Assembly (NCBI GenBank): GCA_002721695.1
Contig: PBLI01000073.1
Coordinates: 1 to 35,224 of the forward strand
Source of the DNA: Roseibacillus sp.
Lineage (GTDB): Bacteria > Verrucomicrobiota > Verrucomicrobiia > Verrucomicrobiales > Akkermansiaceae
DNA length: 35,224 bases
Reading direction: 5' to 3'
Part shown: positions 7,638 to 16,307 of the stretch, piece by piece
Layout: each line of letters opens with the position of its first letter
Numbering within the stretch: the first letter of the stretch is position 1
The notes under the pieces: model-generated
Told to the model about the DNA's origin: nothing
The model's input: the letters and a program-made list of their open reading frames with translations, nothing else
The model's database searches: none
Translations under genes and position numbers: made by a program

Positions 7638-9038
7638 TTGGTTTTCAGCACGCCCATCTTCCTCTATGGATTCCTGCCCCTCGTGCTGGTGGTCTACTAC
7701 CTGACCCCCCGGGCGGCACGCAACGGGTGGCTGGTCGTGGTGAGCTACTTTTTCTACGGCTGGGGCAATCCGCTGTATGTCTTTCTCCTCCTGTTCTCCA
7801 CCATCCTCGACTACTTCTGTGCGCTGGGAATGCAAAAGGGCGGAGCGAGAGCGCGACGCCTTCTCCTCCTCGCCTCCCTCGCGGGTAACCTGGGGATTCT
7901 CGCTTTCTTCAAGTATTCCGGATTTCTCGCCCGCACCGCCCACGAACTGTCCGGCATTCCGGGCGCGGAAACTTTGGCCTGGCTGGGATCGATCGCCCTT
8001 CCCCTCGGCATCAGCTTCTACACCTTCCAGTCCCTGAGCTACACCATCGACGTGTATCGGGGGGAGATCGAGCCCACCCGCCGTCTCGTGGACTTTGCCG
8101 CTTATGTGGCCCTCTTCCCCCAGCTCGTGGCCGGACCCATCGTCCGCTATGGGCAGCTCGCCAGCGCCCTGCACAGCCGCCGGGAGACACGGCGGCAGTT
8201 TACGGACGGCATGGGAATCTTCATCATCGGCCTCGCCAAGAAACTTCTGCTCGCCAACCCCTGCGGAGCAATCGCCGATCGAGCCTTCAGCGCAGCCGAG
8301 CTCGATGCCTTCGCGGCGTGGACCGGGCTCTTCGCCTATTCCTTCCAGATCTACTTCGACTTCAGCGGCTACAGCGAAATGGCGATCGGGCTGGGCATGA
8401 TGTTCGGCTTCAGCCTGCCGGTCAATTTCAGGGCCCCCTACCGTGCGGGATCTCTGCGGGAATTCTGGCGGCGCTGGCACATCACCCTTGGGTCCTGGGT
8501 TCGGGACTACCTCTACATCCCGCTCGGCGGAAGCCGGGGCAGCCGCCCACGCGCGCTGGGCAACCTTGTTCTGGTCATGCTCCTGGTCGGCCTCTGGCAC
8601 GGTGCCGCCTGGCAGTTTCTCGCGTGGGGAGCGATCCACGGAATACTCCTTGCTCTTGAACGCCTCGCGAGGCCCCTGGGACTGGGCCGGCGCCTTCCCC
8701 CCCTGCTCCGCGTTGCGCTGACCTTCTCCGCGGTCAGCCTCGCCTGGGTCGTTTTCCGGGCCGACTCACTCTCCGAGGCCGGACAATACTACGCCGCGCT
8801 CTTCGGTATTGCCGAGCACGGGGGGCCTGCCTGGTGGGCACGAGAGCTCCTGGTCAGCGGGGAGAGTATCCTTGTCCTCCTCGTCGCGGCTCTCGTTACC
8901 TGGGCCGGCCGGCCGGCCGCCGGGTTCGTCGAGGGCGCGGGCCGCGCGGGGTGGGCCATCCTCACAATCCTCTTCTGGCTCTCACTCGTCGCCATGGCAG
9001 CACAGGACGGAAACCCGTTCCTCTACTACTTCTTCTAG
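7638..9038 (+). CDS. AlgI/DltB-type MBOAT O-acyltransferase
   Basis: A polytopic membrane protein of 466 residues with many hydrophobic helices. The start is TTG at 7638. It gives MVFSTPIFLYGFLPLVLVV, which matches the conserved N terminus of AlgI proteins, and the first possible ATG would cut this off. Signature MBOAT segments are FPQLVAGPIVRY, FSFQIYFDFSGYSEMAIGL, FWRRWHITLGSWVRDYLY (H281) and GLWHGAAWQFLAWG. In the last, H321 corresponds to the essential histidine of the family (His322 in Pseudomonas AlgI). AlgI-type proteins move acyl groups from a cytoplasmic donor across the membrane to a periplasmic transferase. The stop is six bases before the next gene, which codes for an AlgJ-like partner, and another partner lies upstream. 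No classical ribosome binding site is visible. Confident in family; acceptor unknown. Confidence 0.95.
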   Translation: MVFSTPIFLYGFLPLVLVVYYLTPRAARNGWLVVVSYFFYGWGNPLYVFLLLFSTILDYFCALGMQKGGARARRLLLLASLAGNLGILAFFKYSGFLARTAHELSGIPGAETLAWLGSIALPLGISFYTFQSLSYTIDVYRGEIEPTRRLVDFAAYVALFPQLVAGPIVRYGQLASALHSRRETRRQFTDGMGIFIIGLAKKLLLANPCGAIADRAFSAAELDAFAAWTGLFAYSFQIYFDFSGYSEMAIGLGMMFGFSLPVNFRAPYRAGSLREFWRRWHITLGSWVRDYLYIPLGGSRGSRPRALGNLVLVMLLVGLWHGAAWQFLAWGAIHGILLALERLARPLGLGRRLPPLLRVALTFSAVSLAWVVFRADSLSEAGQYYAALFGIAEHGGPAWWARELLVSGESILVLLVAALVTWAGRPAAGFVEGAGRAGWAILTILFWLSLVAMAAQDGNPFLYYFF

Positions 9039-9044
9039 AGCCCC

Positions 9045-10505
9045 ATGCCTGATCAGGAACACAACGAACCCATCAGCCTGTCCAGGATGCCCTGCATTGT
9101 GGTCCTGGTCACCCTCGGGGTTCTCTCCACCATTCACCTCGGGACCTTTTTCCCGGATGGGTCGCTCTGGGACTGGGAGGACGGCGCCCTCGATCGCGCC
9201 TTCCTCGAGGCAGGAGCCCGGCATGTTCACGACCCGGTCCAGCTGCTGCGGGCAAGGGCAGGATTCGATGCCAACGATGTCGTTGAGCGGACTCACGAAC
9301 TCTACTACCAACCGGACATCGATCACCTCACCGGCCGGAACTTCCTCAGGCCCCCGGTCGCGCGCTCGCATGTCGTTCTTAGCAGCCCCCCTGACACGGA
9401 ACGAACATGGGACCCCCTCCCCGCCATCCTCGATTTCCACCAACAGCTGGCCGCAAGGGGAATCCGCCTCGTCGTCCTGCCCGTGCCCTCGAAGGCGGTC
9501 TTCGCCGATCCATCCCGCAAGCCCATCCTGAACGAGGGCTACCGGGAGTTTCTCGATCGCCTCCGCGCCTCCGGCGCTGAAATCCACGACCTCGTTCCTC
9601 TCTACGAGGAGATGCGCGCAGCCGGGAAGCGCCTTTTCCTGGAGGGCGACAGCCACTGGACACCGGAAGCAATGGCCCGGGCCGCCCGGGCGGTCGCAGC
9701 CACCACCTCGGTCCAGCCACCAGACGACCCCTATCCCGTCCTCGAACGCCAGCTCACCGCCTCCGGCGATCTCGCCCAGCTCCTCGGGCGCCCGTGGAAG
9801 GAAACCGTCCGCCAGAGAATGCTCCTCAGTCGCAACGATCTGCGCTGGAAGCCGGACCCGGAAGCGCCCTATCTCCTGCTGGGGGACAGCTTCTCAAATA
9901 TCTATTCCCTCGATGCCATGGGATGGGGCATCGCGGCCGGATTTGCGGAGGCGCTGAGCATAGAGCTGCGGGCCCCGGTTGATCGCATCAGCCGGAATGC
10001 GGATGGCGCCTTCGCCAGTCGCGAGGAGCTCCTCCGCAATCCACAGCGCCTCGCCAACAAATCGGTGGTTGTCTGGCAGTTCGCGATGCGGGAGCTCTCT
10101 TTCGGCGACTGGAAAGTGCTTCCTCTCAGCTCTCCGGAGCCCAGCTCAGCCAGCCGCCTCACCGACATGCCGGAGGAGCTGGAAGGGACCATCGCCAGGG
10201 TTGCGCCCATCCCCTCCCTCACCCGCACCCCCTACCGCCAGGCCATTCGGGAAGTCCTTCTCGAGAACGTTCGCAGTAGTTCGGGACTCGTTCCCGATCG
10301 GGTGGTCCTGCTGGGATATGCGGTTCAAAATCACCTGCCCACCGGCATGGCCCAATGGGAGCCGGGAGACCAAGTCCGCCTCCGGGTCATTTCCTGGGAA
10401 TCCGTCGAACCGAGCAAGGCACGTCTCCACCGCTTCGCCCTGCCCGATGACGAACTGGAGCTTCTTGAGGTTCCGTGGGCCTGGTGGGAGCCCCCCGGGA
10501 AATAG
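9045..10505 (+). CDS. membrane-anchored AlgJ-like SGNH acetyltransferase with a C-terminal accessory domain
   Basis: A 486-residue protein that starts six bases after the MBOAT gene, so the two are almost certainly co-transcribed. Residues 16-36 form a single transmembrane anchor. The SGNH/AlgJ-like domain has RLVVLPVPSKAVF near residue 141, G201-D202-S-H204-W205 and a later LLLG-D281-S282 motif, ending in SVVVWQFAMRELSFGDW. These are the residues expected of a periplasmic acetyl transferase paired with an AlgI protein. After the catalytic domain, residues 396-478 carry a segment (DRVVLLGYAVQN) that aligns with the N-terminal accessory domain of the SGNH protein at 6161-7504. The domain order is thus opposite in the two partners. 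The polymer that receives the acetyl groups is not indicated by any neighbouring gene. Confidence 0.85.
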   Translation: MPDQEHNEPISLSRMPCIVVLVTLGVLSTIHLGTFFPDGSLWDWEDGALDRAFLEAGARHVHDPVQLLRARAGFDANDVVERTHELYYQPDIDHLTGRNFLRPPVARSHVVLSSPPDTERTWDPLPAILDFHQQLAARGIRLVVLPVPSKAVFADPSRKPILNEGYREFLDRLRASGAEIHDLVPLYEEMRAAGKRLFLEGDSHWTPEAMARAARAVAATTSVQPPDDPYPVLERQLTASGDLAQLLGRPWKETVRQRMLLSRNDLRWKPDPEAPYLLLGDSFSNIYSLDAMGWGIAAGFAEALSIELRAPVDRISRNADGAFASREELLRNPQRLANKSVVVWQFAMRELSFGDWKVLPLSSPEPSSASRLTDMPEELEGTIARVAPIPSLTRTPYRQAIREVLLENVRSSSGLVPDRVVLLGYAVQNHLPTGMAQWEPGDQVRLRVISWESVEPSKARLHRFALPDDELELLEVPWAWWEPPGK

Positions 10506-10561
10506 CCGCCCCCTGCGGCCCCCCTTTCCCCGCCCCCCGCCGGATCACGGATGTATCACGA

Positions 10562-13300
10562 TCAAACCGGCGCCAAAAGCTGCCGCAAGGTCTCCTCGTC
10601 GGGCGCAGTGACCTTGTTTGTTCCGGCCAGGAGATCGTCAGCAAGCCTCGACTTGTCTGCCTGCAGTTTCTGGATGCGCTCCTCCACCGTGTTGCTGCAG
10701 ATGAGCTTGTGCACGAAGACCGGCTTGGTCTGCCCGATGCGGTAGGCCCGGTCGGTAGCTTGCGCCTCGGCCGCGGGGTTCCACCATGGGTCGTAGTGAA
10801 TCACAGTGTCGGCCGCGGTAAGGTTGAGCCCTGTCCCCCCCGCCTTGAGCGAGATGAGGAAGAGCGGTGTGGTGCCCTCCTGGAACTTCCTGACCAATGC
10901 CCCACGGTCGCGCGAGGAGCCAGTGAGCTGCAGGTAGGCAATGCCGAGTTCCTCCAGCTTTCTGCCGATGAGCTGGAGCATGGTCGTGAACTGGGAAAAC
11001 AAAAGCACCCGTCTTCCCTCCTCCCGCAGGGTGGCGAGCAGTTCCCCCAGATAGTCGAGCTTGGCGGAGGCAAGCCCGTGGGCTTCTTCCATCGCGAGAA
11101 GGCGGGGGTCGCAGCAGATCTGACGCAGCTTGAGGAGCGCGTCGAGAAAGACGATCCGGCTCTGCGCCAGCCCCTGGGCCGCAATCGCCTGGCGCACCCG
11201 TTTGTCCATGGTGGCGCGGACGGTCTCGTAGAGGTCCTTCTGTTCCACGGTAAGCTCCACCGGGTGGACGAGGATCGTCTTGGGCGGTAATTCCGAGGCC
11301 ACCTCGTCTTTCGTCCGGCGCAGGATGAGGGGAGCGAGGCGGCGCTTGAGATCCTCCTTGCGGTCTTCGTCCTCCCCCTTCTCGATCGGGGTCTGGAAGC
11401 GGGACCGAAAAGCTTCCCGCGAGCCCAGAAAACCCGGCAGGAGGAACCGCATGAGCGACCAGAGCTCTCCCAAATGGTTCTCAATGGGCGTCCCCGACAG
11501 GCACAGCCTATGCTTCGCCTTCAATTCGCAGGCCGCCTTGCTCACCTTGGCATCCGGGTTCTTGATGTTCTGGGCTTCGTCGATCACGACCAGGTGGAAT
11601 TCGCTCTCTTTCAGTGTCTCGATATCGCGCTGCAGCAGGGCGAAGGAGGTCACTACGAGGCTGGCGTAGGGAATGTTCCTGAAGTCCCGCTTCCGCTTCG
11701 GGCCCTGCAGGACCAGCACATTCAGGGAGGGGGCGAACTTCACCGCTTCCGCACGCCAATTGGGAACGACGGAGGTGGGCGCCACCACCAGGGCCGGCTT
11801 GCCTCCCGAGCGCCCCGAATCCTTCTCGTTGAGAATATGAGTGAGGGTTTGGAGGGTTTTGCCCAGGCCCATGTCATCGGCCAGGATCCCGTTGAGGTCG
11901 CAGGTGGCCAGGGACTGCATCCAGCGGAAGCCCTCCAGCTGGTAGTCCCGCAGGGTGGCCTGAATCCCCGGCGGAGGCTCCGCCCTCGCGGGCTTCCGGA
12001 GGGCACCCAGCTTCCCGGCCAGCCGGGCGAGGTTGGCCGGAGGATCAATCGCAAGATCGGAGTCAGCTGCCAGGCCGGCGGCGTCCACCGGATGCAGAAA
12101 AGGCCGGTGCGGGTCCACCAGGGCCGCCAACTGGCGCAGAATCCGACGCAAGCGATCCACGGGGATGCGCAGCGCACCTCCATCCGGAAGGTAGACCAGG
12201 TGGTGGGTCCGGTCCGGCAACTCGGCAAGCATGTCCATCGTTCCGTCCTCGAGCAGTTTCGCAAGGATGGGAAGCAGGTCCAGCCGCTGGCCATCGAGGT
12301 CAAAGCCCACCGAAAGTGCGAACCATCCCCCGGGCTGTTCCTCAAGCGAACTGTGCCAGTCTGCCGGTTCGCAGGGGTGGACCGGGAAGCCTATCTCCTC
12401 GTCGATCTCCACCCGCCAGCCCTGCGCCTCCAGCTTGGGCCCGGCCTCGGCCCGGAACCACGGCCAGTAGAGGTCCGGGGTACTCAGGCTGGGCTCGGGA
12501 AACCAGGCAAACTCAGCGGAGCTGGTCCGATCCTTGCTGCGCTCCAACCCAAGCAGGAACCGGTAACTGGGCTGGGCGCCGAGGTGTGTCAGTCCCAGCT
12601 GGGTCAATTGTCGGGCTGCATTCGTCTCGGCCTGCAAATCCCGCACGATCTCAAGGGAGCCCTGCACGGTCTCGATCACAACCGCGCTGTCGCCACTGGT
12701 ATGGAGGGGAAGTTCGTGGTCGCCGTACGACACGCTGGGCCGCGCCACGAGCCACTCATCACGGTTGGGAGCCCGCAAGGACTGCAGGAGAAGCTGGACC
12801 GGACGGCTGGTGGCGGGCTCGACGAGAACCTCCATGCGAAACTCCGGTGCACACTGCAGCCTACCGGCCGGGGGCGAGGTGGAGGGGCGGGACTTTTTCG
12901 CAGGCTCCACCCGGAGGCGGGCTCCTCCGCTCTTCAGGAGTCGCTCGAGTATTGTCTTTTTGCCTGCGGCAAACAGGATCGCCGCCGCGTGCTGGCAACA
13001 ATGCCCATAGGAGCAACTGCACCCGGCATCGAGTTCCCAGCGCCCCTCCTCCTCCTGCCAGAGCGAGAGCTCTACCTCGTAGCTCTCTTCCTCGAGGTCC
13101 CGCACCAAGGCGGTGAGGACCCCTCCCCCGTCCTCCTGCGGGCTCCACGCGAGGTCCGTGACCCGCCGCTTGCGCGCCAGCCTGCCCCCATCTTCAAGCA
13201 CGAAGTCGTCAAAGCGCGCCTGCCAGTCGCTGCCGAGCAGGAACTCACGGACGGTCGAAAAGGCAGGCATGAGCAGGGTCGGGGCGGCTGGCCGCAGCAT
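10562..13300 (-). CDS. SWIM zinc finger / SNF2-family DEAD-like helicase
   Basis: A large SNF2-type ATPase, about 912 residues from the chosen ATG at 13300. The frame is open to a TTG at 13378 that overlaps the stop of the upstream gene by a few bases, but those extra residues are Pro/Gly/Arg-rich and look non-coding. A further ATG lies at 13270. Near the N terminus is a SWIM zinc-binding motif (GCSCSYGHCCQH). The helicase core follows: Walker A ADDMGLGKTLQTL, VIDEAQNIKN (DEAQ form of motif II), LSGTPIENHLGELWSLMRFL, VLLFSQFTTML, and the arginine-finger region ATDRAYRIGQTKPVFVHKLI. Such bacterial proteins are thought to move along or remodel protein-DNA or RNA polymerase-DNA complexes (RapA/HepA-like), though the function of the SWIM subgroup is not well defined. 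It follows the aldo/keto reductase gene on the same strand. It is intact and of normal length. Confidence 0.93.
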   Translation of the reverse strand: MLRPAAPTLLMPAFSTVREFLLGSDWQARFDDFVLEDGGRLARKRRVTDLAWSPQEDGGGVLTALVRDLEEESYEVELSLWQEEEGRWELDAGCSCSYGHCCQHAAAILFAAGKKTILERLLKSGGARLRVEPAKKSRPSTSPPAGRLQCAPEFRMEVLVEPATSRPVQLLLQSLRAPNRDEWLVARPSVSYGDHELPLHTSGDSAVVIETVQGSLEIVRDLQAETNAARQLTQLGLTHLGAQPSYRFLLGLERSKDRTSSAEFAWFPEPSLSTPDLYWPWFRAEAGPKLEAQGWRVEIDEEIGFPVHPCEPADWHSSLEEQPGGWFALSVGFDLDGQRLDLLPILAKLLEDGTMDMLAELPDRTHHLVYLPDGGALRIPVDRLRRILRQLAALVDPHRPFLHPVDAAGLAADSDLAIDPPANLARLAGKLGALRKPARAEPPPGIQATLRDYQLEGFRWMQSLATCDLNGILADDMGLGKTLQTLTHILNEKDSGRSGGKPALVVAPTSVVPNWRAEAVKFAPSLNVLVLQGPKRKRDFRNIPYASLVVTSFALLQRDIETLKESEFHLVVIDEAQNIKNPDAKVSKAACELKAKHRLCLSGTPIENHLGELWSLMRFLLPGFLGSREAFRSRFQTPIEKGEDEDRKEDLKRRLAPLILRRTKDEVASELPPKTILVHPVELTVEQKDLYETVRATMDKRVRQAIAAQGLAQSRIVFLDALLKLRQICCDPRLLAMEEAHGLASAKLDYLGELLATLREEGRRVLLFSQFTTMLQLIGRKLEELGIAYLQLTGSSRDRGALVRKFQEGTTPLFLISLKAGGTGLNLTAADTVIHYDPWWNPAAEAQATDRAYRIGQTKPVFVHKLICSNTVEERIQKLQADKSRLADDLLAGTNKVTAPDEETLRQLLAPV

Positions 13301-13374
13301 GCCGTCATGGGCTCCCGGCATCAAGCGCGGGCCCGGGCGTCGGAGAAATCCCCCGCAGGGGGGGAGGAGGGGCC

Positions 13375-14373
13375 TCAATCGTAAATCGGGACGAAGGTGT
13401 TGAAGGCCTTCTCCCCGAATTCGCCCGGGTCGTTGAAGCGCCGGTGGCGATCAAGGGCATCGATGCGCGCCATTTCCTCGTCGCTCAAGGCGAAGTCATG
13501 AATTGCAAGGTTCTCCTGCAGGTGAGAGCGGCTCTGGGACTTCGGGATGGGTATCGTCCCCCGCTGCACCGCCCACCGCAGAGCCACCTGCGCCACACTC
13601 CGCCCGTGCACTGCTGCAACCCCGGCCATTACGGGATCCGCCAGCAGGCGCTCATCGCTCTCCGCCATCCCCAGGGAGAGATAGGAATCAGCGCCCAGGG
13701 GGGAAAACGCAGTGACCGCAATATCCTCTGCCTGGCAGTAACGCAGCATGCGCGACTGAGTGAGGTAGGGGTGCAGTTCGATCTGGTGGGCCACCGGCCT
13801 GATCGAACAGCTCGCCAGCACCTCGCGCAGGAGGGAAACCGTCAGGTTGCACACTCCGATGCGCTTTACCAAGCCCGCCCGCTGCAGCTCCTCCATCGCT
13901 CCCCATGTCTCGGTGTAGGGAACCGCAATCGGCTTCATGGTCGGCTCTCCGGCCGCCGGGTCAAACAGCCATTCCGGAGGATAGCGTTGCTCGAAGGGCA
14001 CAAAGGCAAGGGCGATCGGAAAATGAACCAGATAGAGGTCCAGCTCGTCCAGGCCGAGGTCCCGCAAGGTCCGTTCACAGGCCGCCCGGACGTGCTCTGG
14101 CTCGTGGTAGGTGTTCCAGAGCTTGGACGTGATCCACAAGTCCTCCCGCGTACAGAGCCCGTCCTCCATCGCCCGGCGCAAACCGGCCCCCACCTCCTCC
14201 TCGTTCCCGTAGTCGCAGGCACAGTCAAAGTGCCGGTATCCAAGAGCAATCGCAGTGTGCACCACACCCGGCACAATATCCCCGGAAATTTTCCACGTTC
14301 CCAGCCCCGGGCTGGGACACCCGCCTCCATCGGCCAGAAGCTGCACACCGGGGTCATCATTCAAATCAGACAT
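13375..14373 (-). CDS. aldo/keto reductase, D-xylose-reductase-like (AKR2 type)
   Basis: A 332-residue NAD(P)H-dependent carbonyl reductase with a (beta/alpha)8 barrel, expected in the cytoplasm. The start at 14373 gives MSDLNDDPGVQLLADGGG; the frame stays open upstream to 14646 but overlaps the divergent gene and has no family similarity. The full catalytic tetrad is present: D50, Y55, K84 and H117. The stretch YLVHFPIALAFVPFEQRYPP is the segment that marks yeast and plant-type xylose reductases, and RHRRFNDP near the C terminus also fits. Cofactor contacts are in IPIPKSQSRSHLQEN. The likely role is reduction of an aldose to an alditol, but the substrate is inferred only from similarity. It is divergent from the transglutaminase-like gene and upstream of the SNF2 gene. 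Confidence 0.92.
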   Translation of the reverse strand: MSDLNDDPGVQLLADGGGCPSPGLGTWKISGDIVPGVVHTAIALGYRHFDCACDYGNEEEVGAGLRRAMEDGLCTREDLWITSKLWNTYHEPEHVRAACERTLRDLGLDELDLYLVHFPIALAFVPFEQRYPPEWLFDPAAGEPTMKPIAVPYTETWGAMEELQRAGLVKRIGVCNLTVSLLREVLASCSIRPVAHQIELHPYLTQSRMLRYCQAEDIAVTAFSPLGADSYLSLGMAESDERLLADPVMAGVAAVHGRSVAQVALRWAVQRGTIPIPKSQSRSHLQENLAIHDFALSDEEMARIDALDRHRRFNDPGEFGEKAFNTFVPIYD

Positions 14374-14486
14374 GCCGGCGGGAGCATTGGATGGAGGAAC
14401 GCCGGATTCAAGCAGGACAATAAAGAGAGGGTCCCACCCTGAATCTCCCATTGACCCCCCAATCCGAGGGGCCATCGTGTCCTCCC

Positions 14487-16202
14487 GTGACCCGCTTTCT
14501 CTCCCTGGCTTCTGCGCTCTTAGCCGCGCACACACTCTCCGCCGAGACCAGGGTGGGCACGTGGTCCGAGAAGGCCAACGCCGCCTGGTGGCGGGAACAC
14601 GAGACGCCTGCAGAATGGGCAGCGGAAGCCAGGTCCATTCATGCACAGCTCCTCGCCATCCAGGACAGGCTTGGGACCGGGCGGGTCCTGGCCAACAACA
14701 ACTTCACCGGCTGGGTCCGCCATCTCAAGTGGCTCACGCTTTATCCCGGGGACGAGGCGGGGCACCCCTTCTTCAACGATCCCCGCTCACGCCGGACCTA
14801 CATCGCCCTCGCACAGAAGCCGGCAATTCGCGATGCCTTCCTCGCGGCACTCTCACCTTACGATGATCACGGGAAGGCCCTTGAGATCTTCTGCAGCATC
14901 TTTCGCGACCAGGCCTCTGACGCCTTCCAGTTCTCCAATCTCGCCATCGCCTTCAGCGTCGTCTTCGACCAACCGTTTCCCAGCGGGTGGCCCCACCACT
15001 TCGTCGCACCGGAATCCGTGCCACGGGGCGCGGAATCCCCCGCCCAGCGATTCGCCTGGCTGGTCAAGTCTCACAGGGCCGGCGCTCTTCTCTACGATCC
15101 GGGGCGCTTCTCGGTCAGCAACCTGAAATTCCTGGTCGACACCCCCGTCCCTCTCAAGGAGCTCGCCTACGCCCAGCAGGTCAAGATCCGCAGCCCCAAG
15201 CACCTCAACGACCTCTTCAAGACGATCAGGTATGACATGCCCCGCCTGCAGGCCAAACGCTATCTCTGGCCACACGGAGCATACGAACTCTTCGCCATCG
15301 GCCAGCGGGGGGGGCTCTGCGTGGACCAGGCCTACTTCACCGCCCATACCGCAAAGGCCAGAGGCGTTCCCTGCATCGTCTTCCTCGGACAGGGAAACTC
15401 GGGAGAGCACGCCTGGATGGGCTACATGGCCGGCTACGGCCGATGGCTCTTCGACCTCGCCAAGTTCCGCAACGAGGACTACCCGGTGGGGCAGGCCTTT
15501 GACCCCCAGACCTGGCGGCGGCTCACCGACTCCGAATGCGCCTTCCTCAATTCCCGCTCCGCGGCCGACCCCGACTTCATTCGCGCCCGCGACGCCCTCA
15601 CCTGGGGCGAACTCAATCCAGGCGCCGACTTTCACATCGCCTGCCTGCAGGAGGCCCGGCACCGGGCCCCGGGCTACCTCTGGGCGTGGGAGAAGGAGGC
15701 CGCCCACCTTGAGGTCACGGGTGCCGAACCCGCTGTTCGCGTCCGCTTCTGGAAGGACTGGATCAGCTCCTTCGAAAAGCAGAAGGACCTTCGCTTTCGC
15801 GGAGAAAAACGTCTCCTCGCGCTGCTCGAGGAGGCCGGGGAAACCACTGAATACAATCGCCTCCTCCGGCAGATGATCGCCGGCAACCGCAACAAGCGTT
15901 TTGACCTCGTGATCGGCGTGGCCGCCGAAAGGGTCTTCGTTCACGTCGAGAACAAACGCTGGGAAGCCGCCCACCAGACCTACCGGGGGGCCATGAGCAA
16001 GCTGGCCCACAAGGGCGGGGGACACCTCTTCTATCAACTGGTCCAGCCCTACGTGCAGTCCTGCCTCGAGGAGGGCCAGATCCGCCTGGCCGCCGACGCG
16101 ATGGATCGCGCCCGCCGCGCCTTCCGCGAGGCGAGGCCGGGATCCATCCTCAAGAAGGATCTCGAGGAGCTTGCCGAGCTCGTGCAGGCGAGGGCGGGCT
16201 AG
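14487..16202 (+). CDS. secreted transglutaminase-like (papain-fold) protein of unknown role
   Basis: A 571-residue protein read from GTG 14487, which opens into a signal peptide (VTRFLSLASALLAAHTLSAE). A TTG at 14451 would add twelve residues that block the signal peptide. The N-terminal half (about residues 25-250) is helical and unfamiliar. In the middle is a transglutaminase-like core whose probable catalytic triad is C278, H308 and D323, in the segments GGLCVDQAYFTAHTAKARG, SGEHAWMGYM and GRWLFDLAKF. The C-terminal ~170 residues are helix-rich and TPR-like. Such proteins in bacteria are often proteases or peptide-handling enzymes of the cell envelope; I cannot assign a substrate. It is divergent from the aldo/keto reductase (113-base gap). 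It ends about 50 bases before the intrinsic terminator of the facing gene. Confidence 0.75.
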   Translation: MTRFLSLASALLAAHTLSAETRVGTWSEKANAAWWREHETPAEWAAEARSIHAQLLAIQDRLGTGRVLANNNFTGWVRHLKWLTLYPGDEAGHPFFNDPRSRRTYIALAQKPAIRDAFLAALSPYDDHGKALEIFCSIFRDQASDAFQFSNLAIAFSVVFDQPFPSGWPHHFVAPESVPRGAESPAQRFAWLVKSHRAGALLYDPGRFSVSNLKFLVDTPVPLKELAYAQQVKIRSPKHLNDLFKTIRYDMPRLQAKRYLWPHGAYELFAIGQRGGLCVDQAYFTAHTAKARGVPCIVFLGQGNSGEHAWMGYMAGYGRWLFDLAKFRNEDYPVGQAFDPQTWRRLTDSECAFLNSRSAADPDFIRARDALTWGELNPGADFHIACLQEARHRAPGYLWAWEKEAAHLEVTGAEPAVRVRFWKDWISSFEKQKDLRFRGEKRLLALLEEAGETTEYNRLLRQMIAGNRNKRFDLVIGVAAERVFVHVENKRWEAAHQTYRGAMSKLAHKGGGHLFYQLVQPYVQSCLEEGQIRLAADAMDRARRAFREARPGSILKKDLEELAELVQARAG

Positions 16203-16245
16203 GAGAACTGCCGCGCCTGCCGCACGCCCTCCCCTCTATATGATC

Positions 16246-16277
16246 GAAAAAGCGGGGAGGGCTGCCGCCCTCCCCGC
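16246..16277 (-). terminator. intrinsic terminator of the Cys-rich protein gene
   Basis: A perfect 11-base-pair stem (16252-16262 with 16267-16277, GCGGGGAGGGC against GCCCTCCCCGC) with a four-base loop. On the minus strand it is followed by TTTTTCGATCA, a short T tract. This orientation fits termination of the minus-strand gene that ends at 16308. On the plus strand no T tract follows, so it is probably not the terminator of the transglutaminase-like gene. Confidence 0.85.
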
Positions 16278-16307
16278 GAGGTGTATTCCCGAGATGAAAG
16301 TGGTCTG

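Noticed and set aside
8905-8925. GGCCGGCCGGCC palindrome
   Set aside because: It lies inside the MBOAT coding sequence and follows from Ala/Gly/Arg codons in GC-rich DNA.
11474-13384. 636-codon plus-strand open frame opposite the SNF2 gene
   Set aside because: Mirror frame of a strongly conserved helicase; no motif, and composition typical of antisense in GC-rich DNA.
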